Source: an uncultured Treponema sp. (GTDB taxonomy: Bacteria > Spirochaetota > Spirochaetia > Treponematales > Treponemataceae). From it: 40,228 nucleotides of DNA. The position numbers were made by a program, and so were the translations under genes. This document shows, one piece after another, positions 7,533 to 15,561 of this stretch (position 1 is the first letter of the stretch; every line of letters starts with the position of its first letter). The notes beneath the pieces were generated by a model, which searched no databases, had not been told where the DNA came from, and worked only from the letters and a program-made list of their open reading frames with translations. The stretch is from contig CAMWIU010000005.1 in NCBI GenBank assembly GCA_947174385.1, positions 1-40,228 of the forward strand, in the 5' to 3' direction.

Positions 7533-9173
7533 CTAGATTTTGTCCAATGCGCTTTCATCGCCCGAAAGGTAAAGTTCGATGTGGCTCGCGTCCATCGGCT
7601 TTCCGTTTAAAAAGCCTTGCGCGTTCTTGCAATTTAATGTCTGCAGGATTTTTAGTTGATCGACTTTTTCCACGCCTTCCGCTATTGTGTCCAATCCCAT
7701 TTTTGTAACCATCGAAATTATCGCGTTGGTGATTTCTGCGGAAAAATTGTCGTCTTCCGTGATTGACTGAACGAAGGACTTGTCGATTTTGAGCGCGGTG
7801 AATGGAAGAGCCTGCAAATATCTCAGCGAAGAATATCCTGTGCCAAAATCGTCGAGCGAAATTCCAAATCCCATTTCCTTTATGGCGCGTAATTTTTCCG
7901 CCGTCTTTTCGATTTCGTTTATGAAAACGCTTTCCGTGATTTCAAGTTCGATTGTCTCTGGCTTAACGCCGTGCTTTTTCGTGATGTCCAAAAGCATGTC
8001 GATAAAATTGTTTTCGCGAAGTTGAATCGGAGAAATGTTCACCGACATAATTCCTTTGTAGCCGAAATTGTCCTGCCACTTTTTTTGGAATTTGAATGCT
8101 GTGTCCAAAACCCATTCGCCGAGCGTCGTGATGAAGCCGTTCTCTTCTGCGATGGGAATGAAATCTTCAGGCGAGATTCTTCCCAAGGTGCTTTCGTTCC
8201 AGCGCAAAAGTGCTTCGAATCCGCGAAGAGTGTTGCTCGCAATGTCGAACTGCGGCTGGAAGAAAAGTTGGAATTCCATTCGTTCGAAGGCGAGCGGCAT
8301 TTTTGAGCTATAGTTGATTTTTTGCAGAACGGCTCTTTGCATTTCGGAAGAAAAGCGAAGTGTTCGCCGCTTGCCTTGAGCCTTTGCGTTGCGGAGGGCG
8401 AGGTCGGCGAAATTCAGCAAGTCATCGCGCGAAGAACTGTCGTCCGGGAAAACCGCGATGCCGCCCGATATTCCTATTTCCGCCGTGATGAAAGCCTCTC
8501 CAACTGCGTCGGCAATTGTGAGCGCGCTGTCCGCGTTGGAAAGATCGCTAGCCAAAATTGCGAATTCATCGTCTCCGAATCTGAACGCTTGAATTTGATT
8601 TTTCGCGAAGCTTCTAAAAATGCGCGCGCTTTTTACAAGCGTGTTGTCGCCTTCAAGGTGGCCGCGGGCGTTGTTTATAAAATTCAAATTGTCGAGATCA
8701 AACAAAATCAGCGCGAAGCGATTTCCGCTTTTTTCGCATTCGTCAGTCTGCTTTGCGAATTCTTTGTTGAAATTCAGGCGATTCGGGAGGGTGGTGAGCG
8801 TGTCCGTATATAACGCGGAGCGCAATTGCTCGTTGAAAAAAGTTTTCGCGCCGATGTCGTTCAGGCATATTGTGAGCATTCCGTTTTGCGTGAATTTTAT
8901 TTTGATGTCGTAGGAAGTTTTTTCTGTCGTGAAAATCAATTCTTCGCTGGGAATCTTTTTTTGCGCCTCTGTCCTTTTGACAAGCCCGAGCCAATCCACA
9001 GAGCCAGACTTTATTGAAGAAAGTTTTTTCGTGCTTTTTATTCCGGCAAAGATTTTTTCGCAGGCCAAATTCGAATAAATTATTTCGTAGTCGCCGCCAG
9101 CGATTTTCTTTGCCACAAGGACTGGAATTTCCAGCGAATCAGTGATGTTTTTGTACGGCGATTCATTTTCCAT
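7533..9173 (-). CDS. PAS-like/GGDEF-EAL protein, probable c-di-GMP phosphodiesterase
   Basis: 546 aa, no membrane segment, so probably cytoplasmic. Residues 15-110 look like a PAS-type sensor. A GGDEF domain follows (about 115-275), but its signature is GDDEF at 200-204, where the second Gly is Asp, so cyclase activity is unlikely; it may only bind GTP. The EAL domain (about 285-535) keeps EALLRW at 320-325, SVNISP, ELEITES, DDFGTG at 441-446, the Lys in LKIDKSF, and AEGVE, so it should hydrolyse c-di-GMP. AGGA on the minus strand near 9180 and the promoter at 9202-9230 support the ATG at 9173. A second EAL protein lies at 26233-28530. The 69 bases between this gene and the dGTPase-like gene show no clear terminator. 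Confidence 0.9.
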   Translation of the reverse strand: MENESPYKNITDSLEIPVLVAKKIAGGDYEIIYSNLACEKIFAGIKSTKKLSSIKSGSVDWLGLVKRTEAQKKIPSEELIFTTEKTSYDIKIKFTQNGMLTICLNDIGAKTFFNEQLRSALYTDTLTTLPNRLNFNKEFAKQTDECEKSGNRFALILFDLDNLNFINNARGHLEGDNTLVKSARIFRSFAKNQIQAFRFGDDEFAILASDLSNADSALTIADAVGEAFITAEIGISGGIAVFPDDSSSRDDLLNFADLALRNAKAQGKRRTLRFSSEMQRAVLQKINYSSKMPLAFERMEFQLFFQPQFDIASNTLRGFEALLRWNESTLGRISPEDFIPIAEENGFITTLGEWVLDTAFKFQKKWQDNFGYKGIMSVNISPIQLRENNFIDMLLDITKKHGVKPETIELEITESVFINEIEKTAEKLRAIKEMGFGISLDDFGTGYSSLRYLQALPFTALKIDKSFVQSITEDDNFSAEITNAIISMVTKMGLDTIAEGVEKVDQLKILQTLNCKNAQGFLNGKPMDASHIELYLSGDESALDKI

Positions 9174-9201
9174 ATAATTTTTCCTAATTTGTGATAAGAA
9201 T

Positions 9202-9230
9202 ATTCTAACACGGATTCAAGAATTTTTCAA
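9202..9230 (-). promoter_or_regulatory. promoter of the EAL gene (minus strand)
   Basis: On the minus strand: TTGAAA (9230-9225), a 17-base spacer, then TAGAAT (9207-9202). A good housekeeping-type promoter that predicts a leader of about 20 bases. Confidence 0.65.
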
Positions 9231-9686
9231 TAGTTTTTAAAATGCTGCTGCGGAACATTTTGTGCGCGATGTTTTCTTTGTTCTTTGAGCTTCAGAAGAA
9301 GCGAAAATTTTTGTTCTGCATTGGAAATTTCGACGAAATTTTATCAGTGCGAAACCTGTGGAAAATTTCGTGGAAACTTGTGGAAAAAATGTTTGAAATT
9401 TTCGTGTCAAGCACTTTATTTTTGTGCAGATAGCGAATTTTCACAAAATCAGAGTTCTTTGTAAATGCAATTCTTTGTATTTTAAAGAATTAAATGTGTC
9501 AACAGGTGAAATTCGGCAAAATTTGCTAAATCCATAATATCCCAGTAAATAAAAAAAACGTAATTTTTTCAAAAAAAATGCTGTGGAAAACTTGTGGAAA
9601 TCCAGCGAAAGAAAGGTTGGAAATTTTTGACTGGTTCGCGCGGAATTTTTCGTTCCTCGATGCTTGCGTCAAGGTAGGTTGATTTT
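9231..9686. other. AT-rich non-coding stretch with TGTGGAAA motifs
   Basis: No convincing gene. The stretch is AT-rich and contains five copies of (T/C)GTGGAAA: at 9357, 9369, 9379, 9582 and 9593. Spacing within the two clusters is 10-12 bp, about one helical turn. TGTGGAAAA differs by one base from the DnaA box complement TGTGGATAA. A 63-codon frame at 9242-9433 lacks a ribosome-binding site and any recognisable protein character. Confidence 0.5.
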
Positions 9687-10682
9687 ATGTTGAAAATATG
9701 CTATCCTATTCAGATAATGAAAACCGTTTTTTTGGAGACAGTCGAATTTCTGCTGATCTGTGTTTGCGGCACAATTTTTGGCGGCTTGCTTTTTATGCTT
9801 TACAACGTGATTACATCGTATGTAATTGGCTCTCAGATGAATTATTTTCTGCCTAATATTTTTATTGACGGAATGTTGATTTGTTTTCCGCCGCTTCTAT
9901 TTTTCACTCCAATGTTCAGATTGCTTTCGCTTGTGCGCCACAAAACCAAAAACAAGATTTTCGCGCTCGCCACAATTTGTGTGCTTTCTTTGGCATTTTG
10001 GATTTTCCTTGTGCCGATTTGTGAAAAGGCGGTTCACGCGGGAGACGCGCTTTTTGAAAAGCCGCCGACAGAACTCACCAAAGGATATTTTAGGAAGTTG
10101 GATTCGAATACTTACTATTTGAGTTCCGTGGAAAACAAATACATCGACGCGCTGGAATTTGAAAATGACGATTCGAAAAAAAATCAGGCCGAGCGAAAAG
10201 TTGAGCTTGTCAAAAATAGGCGAATGGTTTTCGAGCGAGACAAGTACGGTTTTTCTGATCCGCTTGTCGGCGAACGTTTGCAGCCTTCGAAAATTTTGGC
10301 GGCATTTTTCCAAGGACTTTATTCAATGGAGAAAAGCGCGTTCAGCGCATGCGCTGCGGGATTGAAAAACTGGCTTTTCTTTTCTTCAATTATGGTCGCG
10401 CTGCTTTCCGTGGGCGCGCTTATCGACGCAAGTTCGTGGCGGCTGGTTTCCGCGTTTTGGATTCTATTTACGACAATCACAATCATCGCGCTGAATTTTC
10501 TCTATATGAATTTTTATTTTTCTCCTCTAACAAACCGACTCGACAGCATGGGGAATTTTTTTATCATGGTAAAAAATAATTTCCAATTCATTATGAACTG
10601 CGTCATTACGGTCGTGTTGCTAATTGCCGGAACACTTTGCGCGATCTCAGGAAAAAAGGATTTTAGCGGAGACGATTTATGA
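9687..10682 (+). CDS. membrane protein with LptF/LptG-like 3+3 topology
   Basis: 331 aa, not clearly matched to a named family. Hydrophobic segments: three in the N-terminal third (about residues 15-38, 50-72, 88-108), a polar stretch of about 110 residues, and three at the C-terminal end (about 230-250, 255-280, 295-320). This 3 TM, soluble domain, 3 TM layout is that of LptF/LptG permeases, although the soluble part is short. AAGGTAGG at 9671-9678 supports the ATG at 9687; an in-frame ATG at 9717 has no such site. Its stop overlaps the next start (ATGA at 10679-10682), so the two are translationally coupled and probably form one complex. The permease role is inference from topology only. 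Confidence 0.7.
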   Translation: MLKICYPIQIMKTVFLETVEFLLICVCGTIFGGLLFMLYNVITSYVIGSQMNYFLPNIFIDGMLICFPPLLFFTPMFRLLSLVRHKTKNKIFALATICVLSLAFWIFLVPICEKAVHAGDALFEKPPTELTKGYFRKLDSNTYYLSSVENKYIDALEFENDDSKKNQAERKVELVKNRRMVFERDKYGFSDPLVGERLQPSKILAAFFQGLYSMEKSAFSACAAGLKNWLFFSSIMVALLSVGALIDASSWRLVSAFWILFTTITIIALNFLYMNFYFSPLTNRLDSMGNFFIMVKNNFQFIMNCVITVVLLIAGTLCAISGKKDFSGDDL

Positions 10683-12529
10683 AAAAAATAATCACAACTT
10701 TTTTGTGTTACACTTTGTTTGTGGCGGCGATTTTTTTCTGCATAGGATTTTTCCAAATGCCGGTCGAGGGCATTCCGCAAAATTTCGCAATGCCGCTCAA
10801 AATGTCCGCCGCGTTCATAAAACTTTTCGAAGTGTTGCCTTCGATTTGCTTTACGGGATTTTTGCTCGGATGTTCGCTCACTTTCGGGGATTTCGCTTCC
10901 AAGGCCGAACAAAGATTCAGCACCACGATTTCTTCGCTTTTAAAAAGCACACTTTTTGTAGCAGTCTTGATTTCGCTTTTGATTTCCTTGTGCCGAATTG
11001 TGTACGAGCCGAATCAAATTGCGAAGCAAAAAAGCATAAAGGAAATTCCATTCATAGTGAACGAATATGTTTCGCTCGCGCTAAAACATTTGAATACAGA
11101 TTCGCCAGAAAACGCGATGAAATATTTGGAACAAGCCATCGCGCTCGACTCGAAAAACGAGCGACTTGCCGCCCTGAAAAATGACGCGGAGCGGCGAATC
11201 AAAGATTTTGAAATAAAAAAATCTAGGGAACGAAGCATAAGTTATGCGCAGACCAATTTCAATGAACGCGCGCGCTTGCCAGACAATTTCGACGAAAGCC
11301 AAATGAGCATAGAGGAAATGATTGAGCGGGCTAAAAAGCATTTTGAGGAACGCGATTTTTTCGCATCGCATTATTTTGCTGTCAATGCCAAGCGGCTTTG
11401 CGAAAAAGATTCCGAACATTATAGCGATGCCGAAAAATTGGCGGAAGATTCATGGATCGAACTTGAGCGCGTTCAAATGGAAGGCGACACGGAAGGAATG
11501 ATTTTTTTCCGAAGAAAGCTCGCCGCATACAGCGCGCTCATAAACGGCAAAATCGTGGATGCGTACTACGGCTTTCGAGAACTTTCCGATGAAGATGTCC
11601 GCAAGGAACGCGATCCCGATGTCATAAGATACCTTGATGTTGCGCAAAAACGCTTGCTTGAAAATTATTTTTTCATTGATGAAACATCGGATTTGGAAAC
11701 ATTTGAAAACGCGAGCAACATTTATTTTAAAATCGAAAAGCCGCAGGGCGGCTACGACATTGTTTTGATTCGCGGTGTTACGGAAATAAAAGGAAGCGGA
11801 AAAAAACTTGTGCGATATTTGCGCAATTTGGAAATCTATTCTTTTGATTCGAACAGCAATCTTTTGAGCACGATGAAAACTCCTTATGCAAAAATGACCG
11901 CAATCAATGTGGACACGCTGGATGAAAACTTTCGTTGGAATTATGCGGATGTCAATTCTGCAAAAATAATTCCGCAGTTGCAACTGTGCTCGCTCGACCG
12001 CGCGAAAAACCAAGGTCGCCAAGAAGCGCACTACGTATTTGAAAACAATCCCAATCCAAGCCAAAGCGAAATGCCGCAGAAAATTTTTTGGCCGATTCCA
12101 TATCAAGATTTCACGATGATTACGGAAGCATTCGCAGGGCAAGACAACCTGAACATATTTTCGATAATACGTCTTGCGCGCAATTCGGCAAGTTACGGAT
12201 TTCCGCACGAAAGTTTTAGTTTCGCCACATTGAACAAAATTTTTTATCCGTTCATGGTTCTCGTATTTTTGATTTTCACCGCGTCCATCGCATGGAACTA
12301 TCGACTTGCGCCTGGCGTTGTTTTTAAATTCAAGTGGGTTTTCATACTGCCGCTTTTCAACTTGATTTTCTATCTTGTTTCGAATTTCGTCGAATACATT
12401 GTGAGAATCACGAGTTATGTTTTTATCGCAGTGGCTGGAGCGGACATGGCGTTCCTCGCGGGAATTGTTTTCTACACGCTTTTGCTGGGAGCAGTGATTA
12501 CGATTTTCCTTTCACGAAAGGGCGACTAA
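10679..12529 (+). CDS. membrane protein, 3+3 topology with helical-repeat insert
   Basis: 616 aa. Three N-terminal hydrophobic segments (about 5-26, 42-64, 85-108), a large soluble region (about 110-510), three C-terminal segments (about 520-540, 550-575, 585-612). Within the soluble region, residues 130-260 look like tetratricopeptide-type helices (SPENAMKYLEQAIALDSKNE is a clear TPR unit), and 330-450 looks beta-rich (YDIVLIRGVTEIKGSGKK and following), as in the jellyroll of LptF/LptG. It is coupled to the preceding 3+3 protein. The pair resembles a divergent LptFG-type lipid-extraction permease, but with TPR helices added. No ATPase partner is adjacent. The family is not certain. Confidence 0.7.
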   Translation: MKKIITTFLCYTLFVAAIFFCIGFFQMPVEGIPQNFAMPLKMSAAFIKLFEVLPSICFTGFLLGCSLTFGDFASKAEQRFSTTISSLLKSTLFVAVLISLLISLCRIVYEPNQIAKQKSIKEIPFIVNEYVSLALKHLNTDSPENAMKYLEQAIALDSKNERLAALKNDAERRIKDFEIKKSRERSISYAQTNFNERARLPDNFDESQMSIEEMIERAKKHFEERDFFASHYFAVNAKRLCEKDSEHYSDAEKLAEDSWIELERVQMEGDTEGMIFFRRKLAAYSALINGKIVDAYYGFRELSDEDVRKERDPDVIRYLDVAQKRLLENYFFIDETSDLETFENASNIYFKIEKPQGGYDIVLIRGVTEIKGSGKKLVRYLRNLEIYSFDSNSNLLSTMKTPYAKMTAINVDTLDENFRWNYADVNSAKIIPQLQLCSLDRAKNQGRQEAHYVFENNPNPSQSEMPQKIFWPIPYQDFTMITEAFAGQDNLNIFSIIRLARNSASYGFPHESFSFATLNKIFYPFMVLVFLIFTASIAWNYRLAPGVVFKFKWVFILPLFNLIFYLVSNFVEYIVRITSYVFIAVAGADMAFLAGIVFYTLLLGAVITIFLSRKGD

Positions 12530-12561
12530 AAAACAACATATCTCGACTCAAAAAACGCAGT

Positions 12562-12598
12562 TTAACAAACGAGTTTTTTCAGAAGTTCGTTTGTTGAA
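12562..12598. terminator. possible hairpin between converging genes
   Basis: AACAAACGA (12564-12572) pairs with TCGTTTGTT (12587-12595). The downstream T-run is poor, so terminator function is uncertain, but the position between two converging gene ends fits. Confidence 0.4.
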
Positions 12599-12645
12599 AA
12601 TGTCGCGCGAATTTCAAGATATTTTTAAACGCGAAAATCAATTCG

Positions 12646-13926
12646 CTATATTTCCACGCATTCAATGTGCGCGCCCAAAGCCTTGAGCCTTGGAATCAGG
12701 CTTTCGTAGCCGCGTTCGATTTGATACACGTTGCTGATTCGGCTTTCGCCGTGTGCGACCATCGCGGCAATCACCATCGCCATTCCCGCGCGAACGTCGG
12801 GCGAAACGAGCTTTTCTCCGTGAAGCACGCACGGTCCGCTCACCACGGCGCGGTGAGGATCGCAAAGCGTAATTCGCGCTCCCATCGAAATCAGCTTGTC
12901 CACGAAGAACATTCGGCTTTCGAACATTTTTTCGAAAATCAAAACCGTGCCTTCCACCTGCGTCGCGAGCACGGTCATTATGCTTGTCAAATCTGGCGGA
13001 AATCCCGGCCACGGAGAATCGTCGATTTTGGGAATCATTCCGCCCAAATCTGAATTCACGCGCATTTCCTGCGGAGACGCCACTTCGAGCGAATTGCCAT
13101 TTATGTTCCAGCGAATTCCGAGTTTTCCGAACGCGATTCGCAAAGGGCGCATGTCGGCGGGATTCACGTTTTCAATCGTAATCGAACCTTTTGTCGCCGC
13201 CGCCAATCCGATGAACGAGCCGATTTCCATATAATCCGGCCCGATTGTAAAATCGCAGCCGTGCAATTTTTTCACACCGTCAATGTAAAGAATGTTGCTT
13301 CCAGTTCCTGTGATTTTCGCGCCCATCGCATTGAGCATCTTGCACAAATCTTGAACATGCGGCTCGCTTGCGGCGTTTGTGATAGTCGTGCGGCCTTGCG
13401 CGAGGACTGCCGCCATCAAAGCGTTTTCGGTGGCAGTGACGGAAGTTTCGTCAAGGAAAATGTCTTCGCCCACAAGCTTGTTCGCCGAAAACTCAAAGCG
13501 GCTATCGATGTCCACGCGCGCGCCCAATTCCGTGAGCGCCAAAAAATGCGTGTCCAGCCTGCGCCGTCCAATCACGTCGCCTCCAGGTGGCATCATCAAA
13601 GCTTTGCCGGTACGCGCGATGAGCGCGCCTGCGAACAGAATCGAAGCGCGAATCTTTTTGGAAAGTTCTGCGGGAATTTCGCTTGAATCGATTTTTTGCG
13701 CCGTAACTTCCCAAACATGCTTTTCGACTTTTTTCACTTCCGCGCCAAGCGCGCGCAAAATCTCGAACATCACCGCCGCGTCCTCGATTTCGGGAATGTT
13801 GCGAAGCGTGATTTTTTCCGCCGTCAAAAGCGTGGCGGCAATGCAAGGAAGCGCGGCGTTTTTGTTTCCCGCCGCAGAAATTTTTCCCTTGATTGGGAAG
13901 CCGCCTTCAATTTGGTATTCGTGCAT
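12646..13926 (-). CDS. murA: UDP-GlcNAc 1-carboxyvinyltransferase
   Basis: 426 aa from the ATG at 13926 (MHEYQIEGGFPIKGKISAAG). MurA transfers enolpyruvate from PEP to UDP-GlcNAc, the first committed step of peptidoglycan synthesis, in the cytoplasm. The KN pair is at residues 22-23 (GNKNAALP), and the active-site loop reads PPGGDVIGRRRLD with Asp at 117, where most bacteria have Cys. The Cys-to-Asp form is known to be active and naturally insensitive to fosfomycin in other lineages such as mycobacteria and chlamydiae. An in-frame upstream start (14034) adds 36 residues without family similarity. The 13927-14108 stretch between murA and the XRE gene holds no gene; the two may be co-transcribed. 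Confidence 0.95.
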   Translation of the reverse strand: MHEYQIEGGFPIKGKISAAGNKNAALPCIAATLLTAEKITLRNIPEIEDAAVMFEILRALGAEVKKVEKHVWEVTAQKIDSSEIPAELSKKIRASILFAGALIARTGKALMMPPGGDVIGRRRLDTHFLALTELGARVDIDSRFEFSANKLVGEDIFLDETSVTATENALMAAVLAQGRTTITNAASEPHVQDLCKMLNAMGAKITGTGSNILYIDGVKKLHGCDFTIGPDYMEIGSFIGLAAATKGSITIENVNPADMRPLRIAFGKLGIRWNINGNSLEVASPQEMRVNSDLGGMIPKIDDSPWPGFPPDLTSIMTVLATQVEGTVLIFEKMFESRMFFVDKLISMGARITLCDPHRAVVSGPCVLHGEKLVSPDVRAGMAMVIAAMVAHGESRISNVYQIERGYESLIPRLKALGAHIECVEI

Positions 13927-14108
13927 TTTTACATTGTAGTGAATTTTGGAAAGTTTGACTAGAGGGAAATAAAAAACTTGTGGATTGCCTAGAGGAACAA
14001 AACTTTTCGCTTCCGCTGGGGCTAGCATCTGCACTGTTTCGCTTCCGTAAGGGGCTTCAAAAAAAGCACAATAATTTTTATGTCTAGTAATAAAGCGTCA
14101 ATTGTCTT

Positions 14109-14447
14109 TCATTTTTTTGACTTCCTTTTCGAAAGTCTTTCCGCCAGGTCAATTACAATCGAGCAGTCAAATTCATCCAAACGCTGAAACACGTCATTTA
14201 TTTTTTTCATTTTTGCCGAAAGCGGTTTTTTCGGCTTTAATTTTGCATCTTTCCCAGTCACCAAAAATTCGACGGAAACTCCAAGTGCCTGCGCGATTTT
14301 TACGGCCGATTCAATATTCGGGAGATTTCCGTTCACCGTAAGATAGTTCGCAATTGTGTTTTTGCTGAGTCCAGTTCTTTGAGCAAGCTCCTTGATTTGT
14401 ATGTCTTGATAAATCAATTCTTCTTTTAGATTTTCTCTGAATCCCAT
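14109..14447 (-). CDS. XRE-family repressor
   Basis: 112 aa. Residues about 6-62 form a Cro/cI-type helix-turn-helix: IKELAQRTGLSKNTIANYLT, then NLPNIESAVKIAQALGVSVE. The C-terminal part (about 70-112) is basic and may be a dimerisation or extra DNA-binding tail. It is transcribed away from the glycosyltransferase gene at 14580, and the 132 bases between the two starts hold four copies of a CCGAATTCGG-type palindrome. The natural reading is that this protein binds them, repressing itself and the divergent operon. The signal it senses is unknown. Confidence 0.85.
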   Translation of the reverse strand: MGFRENLKEELIYQDIQIKELAQRTGLSKNTIANYLTVNGNLPNIESAVKIAQALGVSVEFLVTGKDAKLKPKKPLSAKMKKINDVFQRLDEFDCSIVIDLAERLSKRKSKK

Positions 14448-14460
14448 TTTTACATGGTAG

Positions 14461-14558
14461 CCGAATTCGGTTTGCTAGCACTTGCAATTTTCCGAATTCA
14501 GTTTATAATAATATATAAACCGAATTCGGTTTGTGTGCAAAATATCTGCCTAATTCGG
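14461..14558. promoter_or_regulatory. four-copy palindromic operator array
   Basis: CCGAATTCGG at 14461, CCGAATTCA(G) at 14492, CCGAATTCGG at 14520 and CCTAATTCGG at 14549. The third is part of the longer perfect palindrome AAACCGAATTCGGTTT (14517-14532). Start-to-start distances are 31, 28 and 29 bp, close to three helical turns, which places all four on about the same DNA face. Copy 2 lies in the promoter spacer and copy 3 at the expected transcription start, the positions expected for repression. Confidence 0.8.
14482..14509 (+). promoter_or_regulatory. promoter of the glycosyltransferase operon
   Basis: TTGCAA (14482-14487), 16 bases, TATAAT (14504-14509). Operator copy 2 is inside the spacer and copy 3 covers about +1 to +16. 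Confidence 0.7.
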
Positions 14559-14579
14559 TAAGGTGTTGAGGATATTGTT

Positions 14580-15503
14580 ATGGGCGAAATTGCTATATTG
14601 ATTCCGTGTTACAATGAAGCGTTGACGATTGGAAAAGTCGTTTCAGATTTTAGGCGAGAGTTGCCTGAATCAAAAATTTATGTCTACGACAACAATTCAA
14701 CCGACGACACCGCGAAAATCGCGGCACAGGCAGGCGCGATTGTTCGGACAGAATTTCAGCAAGGAAAAGGCAACGTCGTGCGAAGAATGTTTCAAGAAAT
14801 CAAAGCGGACTGTTACATAATGGTTGATGGGGATGACACTTATCCTGCTTCCGCTGCTGCTGAAATGTCGCGGCTTGTCTTGGAACGCAAAATCGACATG
14901 GTTGTTGGCGACCGCCTTTCTTCGACTTATTTCACGCAGAACAAAAGGCGTTTTCATAATTTCGGAAATTCCATCGTGAGATTTTTCATCAACAAAATTT
15001 TTAAAAGCGACATTAAAGACATAATGACAGGCTACCGCGCGTTCAGCCGCCGTTTCATAAAAACTTTTCCGGTAGTTTCCAAGGGCTTCGAAATTGAAAC
15101 GGAAATGACAATCCATGCAATTTTTATGAACATGGCAATTGAAAACGTGGTGATTGAATACCGTGACAGACCAAGCGGCAGCGTTTCAAAATTGAACACA
15201 TTTTGCGACGGCGCAAAAGTCCTGCTCACGATTTTCAATTTGTTCAAAAATTATCGCCCGCTGTTTTTCTTTTCTGCGATTGCGGGAATTTTGCTGTGCG
15301 CGGCGACAGCGGTTTTTATTCCCGCCGTGTGGATTCCATTTCAGCGCACAGGAATTGTCGAAAAATTCCCGACGCTCATTGTTTGCGGATTTGTCGCATT
15401 GGCTTCGTTGCTTTCGTTTTTCAACGGTTTGATTTTGGATTCGATAATGCAAAAAGAACGGCGAGAATTTGAGTTTAGATTGATGAGCGTGATGAATGTT
15501 TAA
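14580..15503 (+). CDS. family 2 glycosyltransferase with C-terminal membrane anchor
   Basis: 307 aa. N-terminal GT-A fold: IAILIPCYNEALTIGKVV, then YVYDNNSTDDT, then the DxD-type metal site in MVDGDDTYP (about residues 80-88). A GYRAFSRRFIK segment follows near 154-164, as in DPM1/DolP-mannose-synthase-like GT2 enzymes. Two hydrophobic segments near 225-250 and 260-285 anchor it in the membrane. Enzymes of this type usually transfer a sugar to a polyprenyl-phosphate carrier or decorate surface glycans; the actual sugar is unknown. It is followed 58 bases later by a multi-spanning membrane protein that probably uses the product. Confidence 0.88.
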   Translation: MGEIAILIPCYNEALTIGKVVSDFRRELPESKIYVYDNNSTDDTAKIAAQAGAIVRTEFQQGKGNVVRRMFQEIKADCYIMVDGDDTYPASAAAEMSRLVLERKIDMVVGDRLSSTYFTQNKRRFHNFGNSIVRFFINKIFKSDIKDIMTGYRAFSRRFIKTFPVVSKGFEIETEMTIHAIFMNMAIENVVIEYRDRPSGSVSKLNTFCDGAKVLLTIFNLFKNYRPLFFFSAIAGILLCAATAVFIPAVWIPFQRTGIVEKFPTLIVCGFVALASLLSFFNGLILDSIMQKERREFEFRLMSVMNV

Positions 15504-15561
15504 ATTGGTATTCTGAATTGAATATTTGCAAATGAAATGGACAAAATATAGGAGGCAGAAA

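Noticed and set aside
9242-9433. 63-aa frame in the AT-rich gap
   Set aside because: No ribosome-binding site, no protein-like composition, and it overlaps the TGTGGAAA motifs.
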